Assembly (NCBI GenBank): GCA_016934775.1 | Contig: JAFGSP010000083.1 | Coordinates: 1 to 5,147 of the forward strand | Source: Candidatus Woesearchaeota archaeon | Lineage (GTDB): Archaea > Nanobdellota > Nanobdellia > Woesearchaeales > GW2011-AR15 | DNA: 5,147 nt | Direction: 5' to 3' | Part shown: positions 1 to 4,244 of the stretch, piece after piece | Layout: each line of letters begins with the position of its first letter | Position numbering within the stretch: position 1 is the first letter of the stretch | Program-made: the position numbers and the translations under genes | The notes under the pieces: generated by a model | Database searches by the model: none | What the model was told of the DNA's origin: nothing | Seen by the model: the letters and a program-made list of their open reading frames with translations, nothing else

Positions 1-50
1 CCTTTAAGATTTGTTATCCTTTTCTTGCATGATATACATTTTAATTCCAT
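1..50 (-). CDS. Small zinc-ribbon protein, N-terminal fragment (COG2888-like), cut by window edge
   Basis: Reading leftward from the ATG at 50-48, an open frame of 16 residues runs off the window: MELKCISCKKRITNLK. It contains a C-x2-C knuckle at residues 5-8 followed by a basic stretch. This is how short (about 60-residue) archaeal zinc-ribbon proteins of the COG2888 type begin; that family is described as RNA-binding or translation-linked and normally has a second C-x2-C pair shortly afterwards, which would lie outside this window. A strong promoter at 82-101 supports a real gene. The start is uncertain. An in-frame GTG at 59-57 sits exactly as far from its TATA box as the NAC start does from its own, so a leaderless GTG start adding three residues is possible. 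The same bases (GTGAT) could instead act as a Shine-Dalgarno site for the ATG. The family assignment rests on one knuckle and the context, so it is tentative. Confidence 0.6.
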   Translation of the reverse strand, partial: MELKCISCKKRITNLK

Positions 51-81
51 ATTTATCACTATGCTTTGGATTTAACTGAAG

Positions 82-101
82 TTTAAAAAGATTGTTGTTT
101 A
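82..101 (-). promoter_or_regulatory. Archaeal BRE/TATA promoter for the zinc-ribbon gene
   Basis: On the minus strand this reads TAAACAACAATCTTTTTAAA: an A-rich BRE-like part followed by the TATA-like box CTTTTTAAA. It matches the element upstream of NAC at 19 of 20 positions. The box centre lies about 27 bases upstream of the GTG at 59-57 and about 36 upstream of the ATG at 50-48, so transcription should begin at or just before the zinc-ribbon start. Confidence 0.65.
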
Positions 102-105
102 TATG

Positions 106-117
106 GAGAAAAACCAA
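106..117 (-). terminator. Possible T-tract terminator after the six-gene operon
   Basis: Four bases after the stop codon of the 132-residue protein gene, the minus strand has a run of five Ts (113-109) within GGTTTTTCTCC. Archaeal RNA polymerase can terminate at short T-runs without a hairpin, and this one lies between an operon end and the next promoter. No stem-loop is evident, and a single T5 run is weak evidence. Confidence 0.3.
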
Positions 118-516
118 TCATGCCTCCGGCAAACTCTCAAACATGCTTTTTAGACCTAGCTTGAGGCTGTCTGGATCTGATATTAGGTTGTGCGTATAAG
201 GTATTATTGACCATTGCTGGTTCGTGTTTGGATTTGCAAAAAGCACTTTCAGCTTACTGTTCTTTATGAACTTATCCCAGTATTCTATTAGAAATTTCAG
301 GTTGCTCTTTCTGTTAAGGCAGACAACAGTTATTCTCCCGGAACTGATCTTTTCAAATATTTCTTTCTGTAGTTCATCCATCACAACATAAATATGAGAA
401 CTACCCTCTTTTAACCTGCAGGTTATCTCTTTCCCAGATACTGTCTTATCACTAATCTCCCCCTTGAAGCTGTCCCTGTATTCAATGAACCTTTCTGTCC
501 ATTCGACCAAATCCAT
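118..516 (-). CDS. Conserved-looking hypothetical protein, 132 residues, last gene of the operon
   Basis: I do not recognise a named family. The protein is soluble, with no signal peptide or membrane segment. The N-terminal third starts with a likely amphipathic helix (MDLVEWTERFIEYRDSF). Two strand-like segments follow: HIYVVMDEL around residues 41-49 and ITVVCLN around 62-68. Next comes a helix (SNLKFLIEYWDKFI), another strand (LKVLFANP) and a C-terminal segment with SDPDSLKLGLKSMFESL. This alternation suggests a small alpha/beta fold. The start is well supported: AAGGTG at 527-522, within the end of the preceding gene, is a good Shine-Dalgarno site five bases from the ATG, and only two bases separate the stop of the membrane protein gene from this ATG. 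It is therefore probably translationally coupled and works with the MinD/membrane-protein pair. Base composition in a hand-counted stretch is low in GC (about one third). Confidence 0.8.
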   Translation of the reverse strand: MDLVEWTERFIEYRDSFKGEISDKTVSGKEITCRLKEGSSHIYVVMDELQKEIFEKISSGRITVVCLNRKSNLKFLIEYWDKFIKNSKLKVLFANPNTNQQWSIIPYTHNLISDPDSLKLGLKSMFESLPEA

Positions 517-518
517 GT

Positions 519-1034
519 TTACACCTTAGATGTCTCTTTTATCTTATAAGTGAAATGAGGCAGAGAAAAGCTGATCACATATGCCATTATCAACAAGATA
601 GGATTTGTCTTGATATAAATCCCGCTCTGATTAAGGACACCCTGCGCTATCTGCAATACCAAAAACATTATTGCAGCGGAAGATACAGACAAGATAAGCC
701 CCGCAAGCACATAATGATGCTTGTAGAGATCCATATGCCTCAAAGCATGGTCCATGAAGAACCCGAAACAGAGGCCGAGCAAGGACACACACAATATAAC
801 AAGCCACAGCGGAAGCTCAATTATTAAAGGCAGTATGCCTGTGAATATAAGTATATTCATAATAACAACAAGGACCAAAGAAACTACAAACAGGCTTTGG
901 TCAAGCAGAACCAGATTAGGGTGCTTGTTTTCCTCAGCTTTCTTTAGAATAGCTATAGTCTTTGAGATATGTGAGTCTTCCCACCCTTTTTGTTTCAGAG
1001 TCTCGGCAATATGCCTGTGGTTTGTGTTTATCAT
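519..1034 (-). CDS. Four-helix integral membrane protein with cytosolic N-terminal helical segment, function unknown
   Basis: A 171-residue protein. Residues 1-40 are soluble and helical, with a GW-type turn at 17-18 (LKQKGWEDSHI) like the short 'Lxx-GW-xxxxI' helix-turn-helix segments common on small archaeal membrane proteins. Four hydrophobic helices follow at about 47-68, 74-94, 108-131 and 145-161, then a short basic tail. The loop between helices 2 and 3 is unusually rich in histidine and acid (D95, H96, H100, D102, H106, H107), a possible metal or partner site. An even number of helices places both ends on the same side, probably the cytosol given the basic tail and charged N-terminus. 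The start is fixed by an ATGA overlap with the minD stop, so the two are translationally coupled. That coupling suggests a membrane partner or anchor for the MinD-like ATPase, which is inference. No named family was recognised. Confidence 0.8.
   Translation of the reverse strand: MINTNHRHIAETLKQKGWEDSHISKTIAILKKAEENKHPNLVLLDQSLFVVSLVLVVIMNILIFTGILPLIIELPLWLVILCVSLLGLCFGFFMDHALRHMDLYKHHYVLAGLILSVSSAAIMFLVLQIAQGVLNQSGIYIKTNPILLIMAYVISFSLPHFTYKIKETSKV
522..527 (-). promoter_or_regulatory. Shine-Dalgarno site for the 132-residue protein gene, inside the upstream gene
   Basis: Minus-strand AAGGTG forms the last two sense codons (Lys, Val) of the membrane protein gene and matches the archaeal anti-Shine-Dalgarno sequence. 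It sits five bases before the ATG at 516-514. This fixes the start and indicates that ribosomes finishing the membrane protein reinitiate here. Confidence 0.6.
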
Positions 1035-1807
1035 TTCAGACCAAGCTTTTTCATCATAAACTCGAACATATTGTCTTCTTTTTCAACAGATTCAACATAT
1101 TTCTCGCCGAGAAGCTCAGCCGCCAGCTGCTTATAACCGAGAGAAGCAGACGCATTTGGGTGGCTGTGAGTCACAGGGCTTTTCATCTGGACAGACTCTC
1201 TCATAGAATCATCCTCAGGGATTATTGCTATCACTGGTGTCTCAAGCATAGTCTCGACATCTTCTTTGCTCAGCTCGAGCTCATCTTCATAGACCCTTGT
1301 CAGTATTACACCGGAGACTTTTTTCTTATGCTCTTTTGCTTTTTTTATTGTCCTCAATGCATCGCTGACAGAAGGCAGTTCAGGAGTAGAAACCACAAGC
1401 ACCTCATCACTAACTTTCATAGCATTCAGTGAGTCATCATTTATTCCTGCGGAGCTGTCTATTATGACATAGTCAGCCATGCCTGAAAGGCTTTTTATCA
1501 GCCTTGACAATCTTTCATAATCAACTTTTCCGATATCATTCAATGATTGGCTGGCAGGTATTATCTTCAGTCCCATAGAGTGCATATAGAGGGCGTCAGT
1601 TATCTTTTTCCCTTTGTTGAGAACATCATTTAAGGTTACAGGAACAACAGGCGCTCCGAGATATAGAGAAAGATTTGGGGTTGTCAGGTTGAAATCCACA
1701 ACAATCACTTCCTTTCCAAAAGTTGTCAGGGCAGTGCCGAGATTGATTGCTGTAGTTGTCTTTCCCACACCGCCTTTACTTGAAGCGATTACAATGAACT
1801 TTGTCAT
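1031..1807 (-). CDS. minD: MinD/ParA-family ATPase
   Basis: A 258-residue P-loop ATPase of the MinD/ParA (SIMIBI) class, a typical length for the family. The deviant Walker A motif KGGVGKTT is at residues 11-18, with signature Lys11 and catalytic Lys16. The switch I/A' segment is VVDFNLTTPNL with Asp38, an archaeal-looking variant of the bacterial DADxxxxNL. Walker B is YVIIDSSAG with Asp117. The last 12 residues (MFEFMMKKLGLK) form a short basic amphipathic helix like the MinD membrane-targeting sequence, so ATP-dependent dimerisation on the inner face of the membrane is expected. Bacterial MinD positions division with MinC and MinE; neither is visible here, and archaeal MinD proteins often have other spatial roles. 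A GGAG Shine-Dalgarno site eight bases upstream supports the ATG. The stop overlaps the start of the membrane protein gene by four bases. The MinD/ParA class is certain, but the precise cellular role is not. Confidence 0.93.
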   Translation of the reverse strand: MTKFIVIASSKGGVGKTTTAINLGTALTTFGKEVIVVDFNLTTPNLSLYLGAPVVPVTLNDVLNKGKKITDALYMHSMGLKIIPASQSLNDIGKVDYERLSRLIKSLSGMADYVIIDSSAGINDDSLNAMKVSDEVLVVSTPELPSVSDALRTIKKAKEHKKKVSGVILTRVYEDELELSKEDVETMLETPVIAIIPEDDSMRESVQMKSPVTHSHPNASASLGYKQLAAELLGEKYVESVEKEDNMFEFMMKKLGLK

Positions 1808-1815
1808 TATTGCGT

Positions 1816-1819
1816 CTCC
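1816..1819 (-). promoter_or_regulatory. Shine-Dalgarno site for minD
   Basis: Minus-strand GGAG lies eight bases before the ATG at 1807-1805, in the 27-base gap after the 149-residue protein gene. It is the clearest free-standing ribosome-binding site in the operon and supports independent initiation of minD from the polycistronic mRNA. Confidence 0.6.
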
Positions 1820-1834
1820 GAAAAGAATATTTGA

Positions 1835-2284
1835 TTATATGACATGCATCTTCTCGATATATTCGATGAATTCTTTGAGCTTATGGAAATCCTCAGTTAT
1901 ATTGTCAATATCCACCTCTACCAGGTTGCCCTCTACCATAGCAGACATAGTGACATGCCTCCTGAACTCATTCCTTTTTTCATAATTTGCTCTCCTGAGT
2001 TTTCTGAAGAGGAGATATTTTTCAATATTTTTCTTTATTCTCTTTGAATCATATGATTCAAGCACTATCTGCGCCATGGCAAGGGGGATGTCAGGCTTAT
2101 CCATCAGCTTTCCTTCATCCACTAATTTTTTTATCAGGGCATCAACTACAAATTCATAGGCATTTATCATCCTCTCAATGATGCTCAGGAACACATCTAC
2201 TGTCCGTGTATATTTCAATGTAACGTATATCAGGTGATCGATCCTCTTGAGTTCTTCTCTAGCGTTTTCCATCAATTCTTTCAT
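1835..2284 (-). CDS. Helical hypothetical protein, 149 residues, paralogue of the upstream 176-residue protein
   Basis: An almost entirely alpha-helical soluble protein with no membrane segment. Helices run roughly at residues 1-25, 28-57, 64-104 and 130-146. A short strand-like stretch around 111-126 (VTMSAMVEGNLVEVDI) precedes the last helix. It can be aligned by eye along its length with the 176-residue protein: the IDHL / ADHI segment near the N-terminus, a long central helix, EFRR / EFVRR, the strand pair, and the final 'I..D....L...K.F...I' helix. Residues 104-110 read RNEFRRH, which fits the R-x(4-6)-H pattern of HEPN-type RNases, although the placement before strands rather than within a helix bundle makes that uncertain. 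The gene starts inside its upstream neighbour (26-base overlap). A second ATG at codon 5 would shorten the overlap. No confident function can be given. Confidence 0.8.
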   Translation of the reverse strand: MKELMENAREELKRIDHLIYVTLKYTRTVDVFLSIIERMINAYEFVVDALIKKLVDEGKLMDKPDIPLAMAQIVLESYDSKRIKKNIEKYLLFRKLRRANYEKRNEFRRHVTMSAMVEGNLVEVDIDNITEDFHKLKEFIEYIEKMHVI

Positions 2285-2789
2285 TTTTCTCTATTACCCC
2301 AAATATTTCTTTCATAAAAAATTTTGCTTTTTCCAGCATTGTCTTTATATCGCTGATTGATAGGCTGCTGAGGTCATAATCTCTTGAAGCGAACACAAGC
2401 TTATCTCGTCTCACAAACTCGACATCTGATTCTTTTTGCTTTTCAGATATTTCCTTTATCTCGTTCAGCATCCCTATGTATCCTGTGCTTATCCCGTATC
2501 TTTCAAGTATGGGATTAAGGAACCTGAGCATGACTTCAAAATTATTATGGAAAGGAGGAATCCTTTTATAAAGTCTTTCATAGTGAAGCAGCATTGACAC
2601 AGTGTTCTCCATAGCTAAGTAAGTGTTAGTCATGACCACTTTTAACAATTTCGGGTCGTTGACAAGAGGATATGTCATTGTAAGAATATGGTCAGCAAAA
2701 CCTATCTTCCTGGCAGCTTCTTCCCTGAACTTTTCATAATCCTCCATCTGTCCTAAATGTGAATGAATGTGCAAATATAAATCTTTCAC
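2259..2789 (-). CDS. Helical hypothetical protein, 176 residues, second gene of the NAC operon
   Basis: A soluble, mainly helical protein. A helix at about 16-40 leads to a long one at 45-75 (central residues LAMENTVSMLLHYE), then helices at about 83-120, a strand-like pair at 123-143 (EFVRRDKLVFASRDYDLSSL) and a final helix at 146-168. The same order occurs in the 149-residue downstream protein, and both probably descend from one ancestor and may form a heterodimer. It lacks the R-x5-H motif of its paralogue. The start is GTG at 2789-2787, with an in-frame stop two codons further upstream, so no longer form is possible. The ATG at codon 15 (2747-2745) is a credible alternative, because the paralogue's first residue aligns near codon 18 and an AGGA lies just ahead of it, though at short spacing. 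The 14-base gap after NAC implies co-transcription. Confidence 0.78.
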   Translation of the reverse strand: MKDLYLHIHSHLGQMEDYEKFREEAARKIGFADHILTMTYPLVNDPKLLKVVMTNTYLAMENTVSMLLHYERLYKRIPPFHNNFEVMLRFLNPILERYGISTGYIGMLNEIKEISEKQKESDVEFVRRDKLVFASRDYDLSSLSISDIKTMLEKAKFFMKEIFGVIEKNERIDGKR

Positions 2790-2803
2790 TGTTCATCAAC
2801 AGA

Positions 2804-3148
2804 TTATCCCTGCAATGAGATGATTGCAGCAGCCAGGTCACCTTTGTTCTCCTGCAATGCTTTTAATGCTTTATCCTTAGAAACATTTGCCTGTTCAGAA
2901 ACTGTAGCTATATCTTCATCGCTTATTACAGGCTCTTCTTCTTCTTCTAATCTCCTGACTTCTTCTTCTCCTGAAATCTGATAACTGATTTGGCCCATCA
3001 TATTGATTTTCTGGACGCTCGGGTTCCTTATTATGATATCTTCATTCTCAGTCCTTATGACAACTGCAATGGCATCTATATCCACTTGTTTCATGCCAAG
3101 CTTTTTCATGGCTTTTTGCATGTCTCTTGGGTTCATTCCAGGAATCAT
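2804..3148 (-). CDS. nac: Nascent polypeptide-associated complex protein (archaeal NAC)
   Basis: A 114-residue protein with the full archaeal NAC layout. The N-terminus (MIPGMNPRDMQKAMKKLGMK) is methionine-rich and basic, as in archaeal NACs where it contacts the ribosome. The NAC beta-barrel domain spans about 22-60, with strands such as IAVVIRTENEDIIIRNPSV and the MMGQISYQISG end. An acidic linker follows at 61-73. A UBA domain occupies 77-113 (SDEDIATVSEQANVSKDKAL and on to the usual GDLAAAI helix). Archaeal NAC is a homodimer that binds emerging chains at the ribosome exit tunnel. The ATG lies about 27 bases from the centre of a TATA box, so the message is probably leaderless, which also explains the lack of a Shine-Dalgarno site. 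It is the first gene of the six-gene operon, and its product is likely needed at a high, growth-linked level. Confidence 0.95.
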   Translation of the reverse strand: MIPGMNPRDMQKAMKKLGMKQVDIDAIAVVIRTENEDIIIRNPSVQKINMMGQISYQISGEEEVRRLEEEEEPVISDEDIATVSEQANVSKDKALKALQENKGDLAAAIISLQG

Positions 3149-3170
3149 AAATTATTCGAATATTGGAAAA

Positions 3171-3190
3171 TTTAAAAAGATTATTGTTTA
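3171..3190 (-). promoter_or_regulatory. Archaeal BRE/TATA promoter for the NAC operon
   Basis: On the minus strand this reads TAAACAATAATCTTTTTAAA, with an A-rich BRE part and the TATA-like box CTTTTTAAA (3179-3171). The box centre is about 27 bases from the NAC ATG at 3148, the usual distance to an archaeal transcription start, so a leaderless transcript is predicted. The first three bases are the stop codon of the radical SAM gene, so the promoter abuts that gene directly. The T5 run inside the box could also help end transcription from upstream. It is 19/20 identical to the element at 82-101. Confidence 0.75.
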
Positions 3191-4243
3191 GTCTCGGGAT
3201 GAGTATTCAAGTTTGCAATTGATCAATAAATGACAGTTCTTGGCTTTGCAGGATTTTATTTTTTGCATTATTTCATGTTTCTTGTTGTCAATCTCAGTCA
3301 GAGTGCTCTTAGTGTTCGGACTATACAACACTTCATTTTCAAAGAGACCTCCACGCAGATGAATCATCGGACATGAAAATATTTTTCCTTCTGGATTTAT
3401 TGTTAGGCTCTTGTAAATATCACACTCCCCGGATTCAAAAAAGATATCTGGATTGAGAAAATAGTTCATTTGCGCCACTAATGATTTTTTTGTGTTCTGG
3501 ATTTTTCTTGAAAAGCCCAATTGCTCAATAAGATTCATATATACTCTCCGAATAATCCTTTTATCTTTTGGCCAGAGATGGGTTGAGTTTCTGTCTTTCT
3601 CAACAGGTATCATTTCAGCATGCCCGAAAACAGGCATAACCGCCTGGAACCTAATTGATGATATGCTATTATTATTGTCAGCAAACCTGACTAGTTCTGG
3701 TATCTTCTCTATATTATAACTCGTAACGGTCGCTAAAATACCGATATGGAATTTATGTGAGCTTTTGTATTTCTCCAGGGAATTTATAGAGCTGATTACT
3801 CTGCTGAAATGACCTTTTATCCCCCTCTGAAAATCGTTTATCTTTGGCACAGAGGATTCCAGGGAGAAGTTAATGTTATCAATCCCGGACTCTACCAGCC
3901 TGCTAATATTTTTTCCGACTAACATTGATGCATTAGTAATTAAGTTGACTCTGTAGCCTTTTTCCTTGCACACTTTAATCATCTGATAGATAGAATGATT
4001 GAGCAAAGGCTCTCCTTCCCCCCCAAAATTAGCATTTATAGTCTTGTTTTTGCAGGTATAGTCGCCTATAATATTGATAGCAGTCATGAATTTGCCAATG
4101 TCCAGTTTTTGAAAATCACTTTTCCAGTAAATACATGTTAAACACTTTGAATTACATCCTCTTACGACATTAATATTTATAGATTCAACATTCCTGAGAT
4201 TATGTCTGCAAAGAACATTATACAATTTGGATTTGTAATTCAT
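3188..4243 (-). CDS. Radical SAM protein with SPASM-like C-terminal cysteines, substrate unknown
   Basis: A 351-residue protein. The radical SAM cluster motif C-x3-C-x2-C is at Cys30, Cys34 and Cys37 (RGCNSKCLTC). A GGEGEP motif at 74-79 is the usual SAM-binding 'GGE' strand, and the following TIM-barrel-like segments include NLITNAS and NINFSLES. The C-terminus carries five more cysteines: Cys274, Cys291 (in a 'C-x16-C' with the typical LTINPEGKIFSCP), Cys332, Cys337 and Cys343. This resembles a SPASM/twitch domain that holds auxiliary Fe-S clusters, as in enzymes that modify peptides or proteins. The substrate cannot be told from sequence, and no small precursor peptide gene is visible beside it. 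Only one base separates it from the upstream reductase-like gene, so they are likely co-transcribed. Its base composition, hand-counted in several lines, is near one third GC in places, lower than the reductase gene, which may point to separate ancestry. Confidence 0.88.
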   Translation of the reverse strand: MNYKSKLYNVLCRHNLRNVESININVVRGCNSKCLTCIYWKSDFQKLDIGKFMTAINIIGDYTCKNKTINANFGGEGEPLLNHSIYQMIKVCKEKGYRVNLITNASMLVGKNISRLVESGIDNINFSLESSVPKINDFQRGIKGHFSRVISSINSLEKYKSSHKFHIGILATVTSYNIEKIPELVRFADNNNSISSIRFQAVMPVFGHAEMIPVEKDRNSTHLWPKDKRIIRRVYMNLIEQLGFSRKIQNTKKSLVAQMNYFLNPDIFFESGECDIYKSLTINPEGKIFSCPMIHLRGGLFENEVLYSPNTKSTLTEIDNKKHEIMQKIKSCKAKNCHLLINCKLEYSSRD

Positions 4244-4244
4244 T

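Noticed and set aside
555..1432. Overlapping plus-strand open frames at 555-827, 754-1059 and 962-1432.
   Set aside because: They are antisense to the membrane protein and minD genes, which have clear family or membrane signals, proper starts and coupling. The plus-strand products show no motifs.
1614..2047. Plus-strand open frames at 1614-1985 and 1844-2047.
   Set aside because: They lie opposite minD and the 149-residue protein gene, lack ribosome sites and show no recognisable domains.
2747..2789. LHIHSH near the start of the 176-residue protein resembles the first metal motif of PHP phosphoesterases (DLHxHS).
   Set aside because: No other PHP motifs follow, the rest is helical and aligns with the 149-residue paralogue, and the segment may lie before the true start.
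2990..3191. Two plus-strand frames (2990-3175, 3003-3191) opposite NAC.
   Set aside because: NAC is unmistakable on the other strand, and the region also holds its promoter; these are antisense shadows.
3188..4243. Radical SAM gene as a tetraether synthase or other lipid-coupling enzyme because it sits beside a lipid reductase.
   Set aside because: Its length and SPASM-like cysteine layout do not by themselves fit that much larger enzyme, and neighbourhood alone is not enough.
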